Shown: one piece after another, positions 26,324-34,881 of the stretch | How the letters are laid out: each line of letters starts with the position of its first letter | Position numbering within the stretch: position 1 is the first letter of the stretch | Source of the DNA: Lysinibacillus capsici | Lineage (GTDB): Bacteria > Bacillota > Bacilli > Bacillales_A > Planococcaceae | Length of the DNA: 64,000 bases | Assembly: GCF_003367505.1 (NCBI RefSeq) | Contig: NZ_PXXX01000004.1 | Location: 62,001 to 126,000, forward strand | Reading direction: 5' to 3' | Program-made: the position numbers and the translations under genes | The notes under the pieces: generated by a model | Told to the model about the DNA's origin: nothing | The model's input: the letters and a program-made list of their open reading frames with translations, nothing else | The model's database searches: none

Positions 26324-27118
26324 TTATTCAACTTTTTCTAACCATTTTTCTTCTAACTCTTTGATTTTGCCTTCTTCAGCTAGCTCTTTTAAAGCTTTAT
26401 TAATTTTATCTTTTAAATCGCTCCCTTTTGGAACAGCGATTGCTTTGAAATCTTCAGGCTGTTCTTCCACTGGGAAAGCCTCTAATTGATCATTCGTTTT
26501 TAAATAGCCTTTCGCAACGCCACCCTCTAAAATACCTGCGTCTAAACGTTTAGACATCATATCTTGCACAATCTCAGGGATTCGCGTACGTCCTTCTACT
26601 GTTACATCAACCTTTTTCGCAATTTCATTACCTAAGTTTTCCTGAATAGATGCAGTTTGTACACCTATTTTTTTACCAGCTAAGTCAGCTTCTTTTTTAA
26701 TACCGCTATCCTTTTTAACAAGGATTACTTGCTCTGTTTCATTATATTTATCTGAGAAATCTACCACTTTTTCACGCTCTGGATTCGGTGTCATACCAGA
26801 AATAACGACATCAATTTTCCCTGCTTGTAGTGCTGGCACTAAACTGTTAAAGTCCATATCTTGCACTTGCATATCAACGCCTATTTTTTCTCCAACTAAT
26901 TTGATTAGATCAATATCAAATCCAATAATTTCTTCGCCTTTTGCTGCATCCACATATTCAAATGGCGCATAGTCAGCTGATGTACCAACTTTTAATACTT
27001 GCTTACCCTCTGTATCCGTAGTAGATCCTGTATCGCTTGCATTATTGTCTTTAGTGCCACATGCTGCAAGTACACCTATTACTAGTACCAGCATCATGAT
27101 GAATAACTTGTTCTTCAT
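26324..27118 (-). CDS. Polar amino acid ABC transporter substrate-binding lipoprotein
   Basis: Extracellular solute-binding family 3 protein, 264 residues. The signal peptide ends in the lipobox LAAC (Cys at about 20). The body has YAPFEYVDAAKGEEIIGFDI, ISGMTPNPEREK, VDFSDKY and GKKIGVQTAS, the family's ligand-binding blocks. The RBS is AAGGAGTT. It is the first gene of a three-gene importer operon. Confidence 0.95.
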   Translation of the reverse strand: MKNKLFIMMLVLVIGVLAACGTKDNNASDTGSTTDTEGKQVLKVGTSADYAPFEYVDAAKGEEIIGFDIDLIKLVGEKIGVDMQVQDMDFNSLVPALQAGKIDVVISGMTPNPEREKVVDFSDKYNETEQVILVKKDSGIKKEADLAGKKIGVQTASIQENLGNEIAKKVDVTVEGRTRIPEIVQDMMSKRLDAGILEGGVAKGYLKTNDQLEAFPVEEQPEDFKAIAVPKGSDLKDKINKALKELAEEGKIKELEEKWLEKVE

Positions 27119-27540
27119 AAATTGTAACTCCTTTTATTTATAATTTATTGTGTATGAGAATACATTTCTCGAATATAGTTGATTGGATATTTATTCATGT
27201 TGAAGAATAAAAAATCTATCTGCTAATTAAGATATACTCTTTTGAAATAATAATCAAGATAAACTAAAAAAATTTTAGCTAAATATTATATGCATAATTT
27301 TCTGATAAGTCAATTTATTTTTGTTTTCATTCATTTTACAAAGTAACTTTACTATTTTCCGTTTTAGCATTATTTATTCCTCCATCATAAAAACAACTTA
27401 ATTTCAACAGTTCAGAGATAGAGATTATCGCCATCCTTTAAGCTCGCAATATTTAGATTTCATCGCTAGTAGGAATTTTGTATTAATGCCGTAAGTTATC
27501 TTGTATAATCCAAATAAATCATTTGAAAGGGATTTTTACG
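27119..27540. other. Divergent intergenic region, about 420 bp
   Basis: This AT-rich region separates the amino acid importer (minus) and the hybrid kinase (plus). It contains a CodY-like box at 27296-27310 and a TATAAT at 27504-27509 that could be the -10 of the kinase gene, although no good -35 is in place. I saw no riboswitch or T-box features. Confidence 0.5.
27296..27310. promoter_or_regulatory. CodY-like box
   Basis: AATTTTCTGATAAGT matches the CodY consensus AATTTTCWGAAAATT at 13 of 15 positions. It lies about 180 bases upstream of the amino acid binding-protein gene. CodY represses amino acid uptake genes in rich conditions. In AT-rich DNA such matches arise by chance, so confidence is limited. 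Confidence 0.4.
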
Positions 27541-30500
27541 ATGAAAAAATTATCGTTATTGTTCGCAATTATTATTGGCTCAGTGCTGATAGCAGGCATT
27601 ACCTTTTTCTTAACTCAACCTAAGTCGCATGGGCCGCAAGCGATTGAAGGTGTGATGGATTTACGTCATCATTCATTTCACGATAATACGCCTATCAAAT
27701 TAGATGGGGAGTGGGAATTTATCCCGAATCATTTAGTGGACGGTGAAGCCTTTGATTCCTATCAAAGCTATCTTGTTAATGTCCCTTCAGCTTGGACAAA
27801 ATATACAATTGATGGGCAACAAATACCTGTATTTGAAAGTGGGACTTATCGTCTCAAGGTTTTAATCGATGATACCGAAGATATTTTAGGAATTAAAACG
27901 AGTAACATTCGAATGTCGAACGCATTGTATATTAACGGAAAGCGAGTTGGACATAGTGGAGAGCCAGCTGAGGATAGCAGCTATATACCCCACAATACCC
28001 CATATACCGCTTATTTTTCGCCTGATAAAAAAGAACTTGAATTGATTGTTCATGTAGCCAATTTTGATTATGCACCAGGAGGAGGAATTATTAGCTCCAT
28101 TTTTTTGGGGGATCAATCTAGTATTGCAAAGCTTCGAGAGGGTGCCATATTCTACGATTTAATTACCTTAGCAGGTTTTTTAACAATGTTTATCTACTTT
28201 TTTGGCTCATATCTTTATTCAAAATTTGGTATAGAACAGCTTTACTTCTCTATATTTTGTTTCGCAAGTGGGGTTTACACCCTTACTCATGGCGAAAAGC
28301 TATTACTAGACTTTATAAATATTTCCTATGCTCCATTTCAGAAAATGCAAATGATCTCTAGTATAGCTGTAGGCCTTTTTATATTGTTGTATTTTTACCG
28401 TGCTCTAATAAAACATATGAATCGTTTAGTTGTGAAAGTGTTTTGCGCAATAGGTATCCTTCTAATGCTGGTTGCATTACTTCCAACATCCATTAATTCA
28501 CTATTTCAGAATATCAACTCATTGTATGTATTCGCAAATATTGTTTATATCTTCTATGTACAAATTATAGCAATTTACAAACGTGCTACTGGAGTAATGT
28601 ATTTAACATTAAGCTCTCTAGCCATTTTGCTTTATTTTATCGTTGCTACTTTAAATACAAATATTAATCTTGAACTGAGTGCTTTACCACCATTGTTGCC
28701 ATTTATTTGCCTGACAATGCTTTCCCTATATATTTCTCATCGTTTTGCAGATTCTTATTTAGAAAAAGGCAAGCTAACGGAGGCACTGATACGTGTAGAT
28801 AAATTAAAGGATGAGTTTCTCGCTAAAACATCTCATGAATTCCAAACGCCCTTACATGGCATTATAGGCATTTCACAATCTATGCTGAAGGATAATAGTT
28901 TACCTATCTCAGCGGACGAACAAAAAGAAAAAGTATCACTTATTTTCAATATTGCAGAACGTCTATCCTATTTAGTCAATGATTTACTTGATTTTTCAAA
29001 GCTGAAGGAGAATGAATTAACATTGCGGATGGCATCTGTTGATTTATATGCCATTACACATATGACTGTAGAAGTGCTTTCCTACACGATTAGCAAGAAT
29101 GTCAAAATTTATAATCATATAGAACGGGGAACCTTTGTCCAAGCTGATGAAAACCGTCTTCGCCAAATTTTATATAATTTAATTCATAACGCAGTGAAGT
29201 ATACAAATGAAGGAAAAATTGATATAACTTGTTATGAGAAACAGTCATTCCTTGTGATTGAAGTTAAGGATACTGGGTGTGGGATAGCACCAGAAAATTT
29301 AAAAACCATTTTTAACCCGTTCCAACAATTCAATTATTCAATTGGTGGCAGTGGATTAGGTTTACATATTACAAAGGAGCTTGTCGAGCGGCAGGGTGGG
29401 AAAATATTTGTTGATTCTATTGTCGGACAAGGCGCTACCTTTTCATTCAAATTACGAAAAGGTCAGCCGACAAATGAGGAATTACCATCCATGCCAATCC
29501 AAACATACCAGCATCCTTTCCTAACATTCCCACATATTGTTGAGAAAATAGGAAAGAAAAAAATTCTTATTGTAGATGACGATGCTGTTAATTTAAAAGT
29601 ACTAATAGATATATTGACACAAGAAAACTATTCCATTATAGCAATTGATAATGGACACCATGTTTTTGAGTACCTTACACAACAACCTAGTATTGATTTA
29701 TTAATTTTAGATATAATGATGCCCACAATTTCTGGCTATGAGATTTGTCAACAGGTTAGGCAACATTACACGTCTACAGAGCTACCTATTCTAATGTTGA
29801 CTGCGGCGGTTCGCCCAGAGGATATGATTGCAGCCTTTCAATCTGGAGCAAATGATTTTTTACATAAACCTTTAGATGCTACCGAGCTAATGACAAGGGT
29901 TCGCAATCTTCTTTTATTGAAGGAGTCTGCAGAAACAGCTGTGAAAATGGAAACTGCGTTTTTACAAGCACAAATAAAACCGCATTTTATTTATAATGTC
30001 TTAAATTCCATTCTGTCCCTAAGCTATTTAGACTTAGATAAATCACGGGCAATGATTACAGATTTTGCTACATTTTTACGTAACAGTTTTGCCTTTGAAA
30101 ATGCCAACAGTCTTGTCCCTTTGGAAAAGGAGCTTAGTCTTATTGAGGCATATGTAAATATTCATCGTACTAGATATCCTGAGCAATTAGAATTTAATAT
30201 TTGCATGGATGAGCCTATCCAATGTCTTATTCCTCCTTTACTGCTTCAGCCTTTAGTAGAGAATGCCCTTCTTCATGGTTTGAAAGTCAGAAAAGAGGTT
30301 AGCGAGCTACTATTAGTTATAAGGCAGGAAGAGCATATGGTGATTTTCCAACTGATTGACAACGGCATTGGGATATCTTCAGAGCTTTTAAGGCAAATTC
30401 AAAATGGTGAGAAAACAGCTAGTCAAGGCATTGGTATTTTAAATATTTCCAAAAGATTAAAAAAATTCGACAACGCTACTATCCATTTTGATAGCCACGA

Positions 30501-30549
30501 AAACAAAGGAACGACTGTTGAAATAAGATTTCCAATAATTACTTTATAG
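27541..30549 (+). CDS. 7TMR-DISM hybrid sensor kinase with two kinase cores
   Basis: A membrane sensor of 1002 residues. In order: an N-terminal membrane helix; an extracellular sugar-binding-like DISM domain (about 45-190); seven membrane helices (200-400); HisKA with His432 in TSHEFQTPLHG; a HATPase (530-650) with DTGCGIAPEN; a receiver (675-790) with Asp724; and then a second, LytS-type kinase with His815 in QIKPHFIYNVLNSI and its own HATPase ending GIGILNISKRL. ATG 27541 follows GAAAGGGA. Two phospho-histidine cores flanking a receiver suggest internal relay. The response regulator gene starts 14 bases after the stop. Confidence 0.92.
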   Translation: MKKLSLLFAIIIGSVLIAGITFFLTQPKSHGPQAIEGVMDLRHHSFHDNTPIKLDGEWEFIPNHLVDGEAFDSYQSYLVNVPSAWTKYTIDGQQIPVFESGTYRLKVLIDDTEDILGIKTSNIRMSNALYINGKRVGHSGEPAEDSSYIPHNTPYTAYFSPDKKELELIVHVANFDYAPGGGIISSIFLGDQSSIAKLREGAIFYDLITLAGFLTMFIYFFGSYLYSKFGIEQLYFSIFCFASGVYTLTHGEKLLLDFINISYAPFQKMQMISSIAVGLFILLYFYRALIKHMNRLVVKVFCAIGILLMLVALLPTSINSLFQNINSLYVFANIVYIFYVQIIAIYKRATGVMYLTLSSLAILLYFIVATLNTNINLELSALPPLLPFICLTMLSLYISHRFADSYLEKGKLTEALIRVDKLKDEFLAKTSHEFQTPLHGIIGISQSMLKDNSLPISADEQKEKVSLIFNIAERLSYLVNDLLDFSKLKENELTLRMASVDLYAITHMTVEVLSYTISKNVKIYNHIERGTFVQADENRLRQILYNLIHNAVKYTNEGKIDITCYEKQSFLVIEVKDTGCGIAPENLKTIFNPFQQFNYSIGGSGLGLHITKELVERQGGKIFVDSIVGQGATFSFKLRKGQPTNEELPSMPIQTYQHPFLTFPHIVEKIGKKKILIVDDDAVNLKVLIDILTQENYSIIAIDNGHHVFEYLTQQPSIDLLILDIMMPTISGYEICQQVRQHYTSTELPILMLTAAVRPEDMIAAFQSGANDFLHKPLDATELMTRVRNLLLLKESAETAVKMETAFLQAQIKPHFIYNVLNSILSLSYLDLDKSRAMITDFATFLRNSFAFENANSLVPLEKELSLIEAYVNIHRTRYPEQLEFNICMDEPIQCLIPPLLLQPLVENALLHGLKVRKEVSELLLVIRQEEHMVIFQLIDNGIGISSELLRQIQNGEKTASQGIGILNISKRLKKFDNATIHFDSHENKGTTVEIRFPIITL

Positions 30550-30563
30550 AGGATGTGAGCAGC

Positions 30564-31277
30564 TTGTTAAAAGCAGTTATTATAGATGATGAAATTTTAG
30601 CCATTCGTTTATTAGAATCCATGCTAAAGGCAAGTGGCTCTATTGAGATTATTGGAACCTTCCAGAATCCAAAAGATGGTTTAGTAAATATTGATATGCT
30701 AAAACCTGATATATTGTTTTTAGACATTGAAATGACTGAAATGACTGGACTTGAATTTGCTTCTAAAATAGAAGATGTCTCAAGCTATATAGATATTGTC
30801 TTTGTTACAGCTTACGAAAATTATGCTTTAGAGGCCTTTAATGTACAGGCTATAGATTATATTTTAAAGCCCATTGACCACAACCGACTCTTAAAAACAA
30901 TTGAGCGGCTACTTGAACGAAGGCAACATAAAAAGTTGATGCAACCAATTGAACATACTTCCGTAAATGAAGGAATCAAAATTATTCATACATTACACTT
31001 CCATATACACTCAGGAAAAGTTTCAATTGGTGATACTGTATTAACTTTATCAACAAAGGAATTCCAAATTTTATTCTTTTTAGCACAGCATTGCAATCAA
31101 GCTTTTCCAGCTGCTGAGCTGTACCGACTTATTTGGGACGAGGATAGCTTTGGACAAACACAAGCCTTACGAGTTCATATCAGCAATTTAAGAAAAAAAC
31201 TTGAAACGATTCCAGGTCATACAGCTAAAATCGTTATGGTAAGAGGCTCTGGGTATCAATTAGTTTTTCAAGAATAA
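30564..31277 (+). CDS. Response regulator with LytTR-type receiver and OmpR-type DNA-binding domain
   Basis: Output partner of the hybrid kinase. The receiver has DDE, Asp54 in FLDIEM, TAY and DYILKP; the C-terminal winged helix has LSTKEFQI and VHISNLRKKL. TTG at 30564 is chosen because AGAGG lies 11 bases upstream and because the protein then begins MLKAVIIDDE like its paralogue at 7508; the GTG at 30555 is only 2 bases from that site. A LytR-like receiver fits the LytS-type kinase at the end of the sensor. Confidence 0.92.
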   Translation: MLKAVIIDDEILAIRLLESMLKASGSIEIIGTFQNPKDGLVNIDMLKPDILFLDIEMTEMTGLEFASKIEDVSSYIDIVFVTAYENYALEAFNVQAIDYILKPIDHNRLLKTIERLLERRQHKKLMQPIEHTSVNEGIKIIHTLHFHIHSGKVSIGDTVLTLSTKEFQILFFLAQHCNQAFPAAELYRLIWDEDSFGQTQALRVHISNLRKKLETIPGHTAKIVMVRGSGYQLVFQE

Positions 31278-31285
31278 TTTGAAAA

Positions 31286-31312
31286 GGAAGTTGATTTAAC
31301 CAATCAACTTCC
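31286..31312 (+). terminator. Stem-loop after the response regulator gene
   Basis: GGAAGTTGATT (31286-31296) pairs perfectly with AATCAACTTCC (31302-31312) across 5 bases and is followed by a modest T-rich stretch. The 229-base gap up to mrpG has no gene; a plus-strand frame from 31335 is not convincing. Confidence 0.65.
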
Positions 31313-31474
31313 CTTTCACTTATTTAGAATCCACTTGAATGTTAAGAAATGTCCAATGTTTGCTATCTTAAGCCAGTGCTCTCTCATCTTTTGTGCAGGG
31401 ATTTCGCCACTCTCTTTGAAGAATCTATTCATCAATTTTGCAGTTCTACTATTTTCATTATTTTGCACTAAAAA

Positions 31475-31500
31475 GACTGTTTGCTTTAGGGCAAACAGTC
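31475..31500 (-). terminator. Terminator of the mrp operon
   Basis: GACTGTTTGC pairs with GCAAACAGTC across a 6-base loop, and on the minus strand is followed by TTTTT. It lies six bases beyond the mrpG stop codon. Confidence 0.85.
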
Positions 31501-31506
31501 CTCCTT

Positions 31507-31875
31507 CTATTTTATCGTATGCTCTTCAGGGAACAATTTTGACTTTAATTCATCTTCACCAGAGTCCTTTGCTAATGGAACGCGAGAACGATAGGCAGCA
31601 CGACAAATTAAATGCCCTGCAACGGGTGCTGTCACAAAGACGAAAAGAATACCTAAAATGAGCCGTACACTAACAAAACCGTCATGCACCCAGAAATAGA
31701 TAAACGCTCCTAACAAACAGGTTAAAACCGATAATGTAGAGCTTTTCGTAGCAGCATGTGATCGTGTATAGACATCTGGTAGGCGAATCATCCCAAATGC
31801 GCTAATAACACTCACAATGGAACCTATAAGAATAAGGATAACTGCTGCCCATTCAATCATTTGATTTACGTTCAA
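31507..31875 (-). CDS. mrpG: Na+/H+ antiporter subunit MrpG
   Basis: Small three-helix subunit of the Mrp complex, with the family block MIRLPDVYTRSHAATKSSTL. The last gene of mrpABCDEFG. TTG at 31875 has GAGGTG six bases upstream inside the end of mrpF; an ATG at 31860 is an alternative. About 122 residues from the TTG, with a polar C-terminal tail. Confidence 0.92.
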   Translation of the reverse strand: MNVNQMIEWAAVILILIGSIVSVISAFGMIRLPDVYTRSHAATKSSTLSVLTCLLGAFIYFWVHDGFVSVRLILGILFVFVTAPVAGHLICRAAYRSRVPLAKDSGEDELKSKLFPEEHTIK

Positions 31876-32137
31876 CAATCACACCTCTTTCTATATATTT
31901 TGTAAATGCAATCGTTCCGATAAACGCTAAAATCCCCAAAATAAGAATAGCTTCTAAATATGCTTTAGTCTTCAATATAATAGAGACAATCGCAATAGCC
32001 GATAATAAATTAACACCAATTGTATCGAGAGCTATCGCTCGATCAGGCATTGACGGACCACGGATAACACGATATAACGACAGCGCAATGGAAATACTGA
32101 AGAAAGCAAGTGCAAGAAGTAATATATTGTTAATCAT
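31853..32137 (-). CDS. mrpF: Na+/H+ antiporter subunit MrpF
   Basis: A 94-residue, three-helix subunit with RVIRGPSMPDRAIALDTIG, the family hallmark. The open frame extends 59 codons further upstream, but that part overlaps mrpE and is not Mrp-like; the ATG at 32137 follows GGAGGTGA and shares its A with the mrpE stop (TAATG). Confidence 0.93.
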   Translation of the reverse strand: MINNILLLALAFFSISIALSLYRVIRGPSMPDRAIALDTIGVNLLSAIAIVSIILKTKAYLEAILILGILAFIGTIAFTKYIERGVIVERKSND

Positions 32138-32619
32138 TAGCGTGTCACCTCCATTATTGCTTGTTCGAATTTTCCAATTGATCGTATAACAGCATCCTTT
32201 GACTGTTCGATGTCCATAGCATGAATATAAAAGACATCTCCCTCTTCCGATACCTCCATGACGACAGAGCCAGGTGTTAACGTTAACAGTAAGGCAAGAG
32301 CTGTAATCTCCCAATCACCCTCTAATACAGTTTTATATGTGAAAATACCCGGTGTAATATTTAGCTTAGGTGTAGTGATTTGTCTTAATACACTATAGCT
32401 TGATAAAAATAGCTCCCAGTTAAACAGCCATAATAACTTGATAATGGAAAAGACTCTCCTCATGTAAAATTGAGTACCATAAAAGCGATGCATCGCATAT
32501 AGAATACCCATACCTACAACAAAACCCATTAAAAATGTTGAAAATTGTGGTGTCACTTCATCCTGTAGAAGTAACCAAAGTGTTGCGATAAATAAATTTA
32601 AAATAAACTGCATCGCCAT
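32137..32619 (-). CDS. mrpE: Na+/H+ antiporter subunit MrpE
   Basis: A 160-residue membrane subunit needed for assembly or activity of the antiporter. It has N-terminal helices and the conserved LTLTPGSVVMEVSEEGD and YIHAMDI blocks. The start forms TAATG with the mrpD stop, and its RBS AGGTGA is inside mrpD. Confidence 0.94.
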   Translation of the reverse strand: MAMQFILNLFIATLWLLLQDEVTPQFSTFLMGFVVGMGILYAMHRFYGTQFYMRRVFSIIKLLWLFNWELFLSSYSVLRQITTPKLNITPGIFTYKTVLEGDWEITALALLLTLTPGSVVMEVSEEGDVFYIHAMDIEQSKDAVIRSIGKFEQAIMEVTR

Positions 32620-34124
32620 TATTTATTCACCTCACCTTGCCATTGTTCGCCATCTAAAACTGCATCGATATAGATAGATGGTGTATAAAGTGTTTCAGCT
32701 GCATCTGTGACAAATGGTGCCAGTTTTTCTGCCCCAATACCTAACCCAAATGTGCAAACAGCTAGTAATGTTAATGGCAACAATATACGTTTAGGTAAAG
32801 GTTTTTCATCCTCTAAGCTAATAATGGTTTCGCCGAAAAAGGAAGAAAGAAATATCCTTAACAATGAATATAAAACAATTAAACTAGAGAAAAACCCTAG
32901 ACCTAATAGAACGAAATGGCCACCTTCTATCGCACCTTGTCCAATTAAAACCTTTCCTAAAAAACCACTCAGTGGGGGTATACCAGCTAGTGAACACATT
33001 GCTATAAAGAACAACCATCCAAAAAAGGGGTAGTTACGAATAAGTCCACTCATCTTATCAATTACTGTTTCCCCAGTGAGATATATCATCATGCCAACAG
33101 CTAAGAACAACATAGCCTTAGCTATCATATCGTGCATTAAATAGTAGATAACACCTTGTAAGGCTGACTCTGTGCCTACAGCTAGCCCAATTATTATAAA
33201 ACCAACGCCAATTAGTACATTGTAAGAGGCTATTGTTCTAACATCACGACCTGAAAGTGCACCGATACAGCCTGCTATAATTGTGAGTCCAGCCATGATG
33301 CCAAGAGCTGTGTGTGTGACTTCAGGATTGTTAGGGAACAGCAATGTAAAGGAACGTACAAGTGCATACATCCCTACCTTTGTTAATAAAGCAGCAAATA
33401 AAGCAGCAATGGCAGTTGGTGGTACACTATAAGATCCTGGCAACCAGAAGAATAATAAAAGTCCAGCCTTCAAGCTAAAGACGATTAAGAAAATAAGCGC
33501 TACTGTTGTAATAAGAGGATTAGCTCCTGCCTCCATTACACGAACTGAAATATGTGCCATATTTAATGTGCCTACCGTTCCATACAGAAAAGCTAGTGCC
33601 ACTAAGAAAATCCAAGAGGCAACAATGTTGATGAGCACATATTTCAATGCTTCACGTAGCTGAATTTTTTCGCCACCTAAGCTAATCAATGCATAGGAAG
33701 CGAGCAACATTACTTCAAAACACACAAATAAGTTAAAAATATCGCCCGTCAAAAATGAGCCATTGACACCTGCTATCATCAGCAAGGTAAATGGATAAAA
33801 ATACATTTTTTCATATCTTAGCTCCATTGTAAAAATTGCATATAGCATACAAATGAGGGCTACAATATTTGCAACTAACACTAATAGTGTCGCAAATGAA
33901 TCGGCTACAAATGAGATTCCAAATGGTGGTGCCCATCCACTAAAATCAATGCGCATCACACCCTGTTCTTGAATCTCTACTAATAAAATGACGCTAATGA
34001 TAATAATAAAGCTCAATGTCAATAAGCTGATGATACGTTGTAGCGTCACATGCTCTTTTAAAAACACCAGTAAAATAGCAGTAATTACTGGTACAATTAA
34101 TGGTAAAACAATCATATTACTCAT
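32619..34124 (-). CDS. mrpD: Na+/H+ antiporter subunit MrpD
   Basis: A 501-residue protein of the NuoM/NuoN antiporter family with about 14 helices. The proton-channel signature region is visible (LFVCFEVMLLASYALISLGG and KAGLLLFFWLPGSYSVPPT). It is one of the two proton-translocating-like subunits, with MrpA. It overlaps the mrpC end by 8 bases. Confidence 0.95.
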   Translation of the reverse strand: MSNMIVLPLIVPVITAILLVFLKEHVTLQRIISLLTLSFIIIISVILLVEIQEQGVMRIDFSGWAPPFGISFVADSFATLLVLVANIVALICMLYAIFTMELRYEKMYFYPFTLLMIAGVNGSFLTGDIFNLFVCFEVMLLASYALISLGGEKIQLREALKYVLINIVASWIFLVALAFLYGTVGTLNMAHISVRVMEAGANPLITTVALIFLIVFSLKAGLLLFFWLPGSYSVPPTAIAALFAALLTKVGMYALVRSFTLLFPNNPEVTHTALGIMAGLTIIAGCIGALSGRDVRTIASYNVLIGVGFIIIGLAVGTESALQGVIYYLMHDMIAKAMLFLAVGMMIYLTGETVIDKMSGLIRNYPFFGWLFFIAMCSLAGIPPLSGFLGKVLIGQGAIEGGHFVLLGLGFFSSLIVLYSLLRIFLSSFFGETIISLEDEKPLPKRILLPLTLLAVCTFGLGIGAEKLAPFVTDAAETLYTPSIYIDAVLDGEQWQGEVNK

Positions 34125-34455
34125 CAGGCGTACCTCTCAATTCATCAAAATTCCCTGAACCATTTGTTTTGTACGCGCGATACCCTAAAACGAGAACAAA
34201 AGCAGTGACAGCAAAGCTAATCACAATCGCTGTTAATATTAATGCTTGAGGTAATGCATCTGTATATGGTCCCTCTGATTCTCCTAATAACGGGACATCC
34301 CCTTTTTTTAAACCTCCCATAGTCAAAATCAGTAAGTGGGCAGCATGAGATAAAACAGCGGTGCCTAAAATAACACGCAATAACTGCTTCGAGAGGATTA
34401 AGTACGTCGCAACAGCTACTAATATACCTACTAAAACAAGTATTAAAGACTCCAT
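34117..34455 (-). CDS. mrpC: Na+/H+ antiporter subunit MrpC
   Basis: A 112-residue NuoK-like subunit with three helices and the typical ILTAIVISFAVTAFVLVL helix near the C-terminus. It is three bases from mrpB and overlaps mrpD. Confidence 0.95.
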   Translation of the reverse strand: MESLILVLVGILVAVATYLILSKQLLRVILGTAVLSHAAHLLILTMGGLKKGDVPLLGESEGPYTDALPQALILTAIVISFAVTAFVLVLGYRAYKTNGSGNFDELRGTPDE

Positions 34456-34458
34456 TGG

Positions 34459-34881
34459 CTACTCATCCTCACTTATACTTAAAATAATTGTTACAACAAC
34501 CCCCACCACTGTTAAAGCCACACCTGCTTCAAAAATAGTGACAGTTGAAAAGCCCATTTTCCCAAAGATAGGAACATCTATATACGTATGTGCTTGTGTT
34601 AAAAATGGGACATCAAAAAACAACGAACCTATTGCTGTTCCAGTTGCAAGCAATACACCAAGAGCTGCAACTTTTTTGAAGTCGAAAGGCATCCCTTTAT
34701 GAACAGTTTCAATATCATAGGCTAGATATAACAAAACAATGCCTGAGGCTAACACCAGACCACCTATAAAGCCACCGCCAGGAGCATGATGCCCAGCAAA
34801 GAATAAATACACGCCGAGTGTTAAAATAATGAACACAACGGCTTTGGTGACGGTTCTTAAAATCACATCATTAATTTTCAT
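34459..34881 (-). CDS. mrpB: Na+/H+ antiporter subunit MrpB
   Basis: A 140-residue four-helix subunit with FFAGHHAPGGGFIGGLV, the family hallmark. It overlaps the end of mrpA by 11 bases, as in other mrp operons. Confidence 0.96.
   Translation of the reverse strand: MKINDVILRTVTKAVVFIILTLGVYLFFAGHHAPGGGFIGGLVLASGIVLLYLAYDIETVHKGMPFDFKKVAALGVLLATGTAIGSLFFDVPFLTQAHTYIDVPIFGKMGFSTVTIFEAGVALTVVGVVVTIILSISEDE

Noticed and set aside
31335..31661. A 108-codon plus-strand frame opposite mrpG
   Set aside because: It covers the mrp terminator and the complement of mrpG, without RBS or family features.
32138..32314. N-terminal extension of MrpF
   Set aside because: These 59 codons lie inside mrpE in another frame, and the ATG at 32137 has its own strong RBS and matches the family length.
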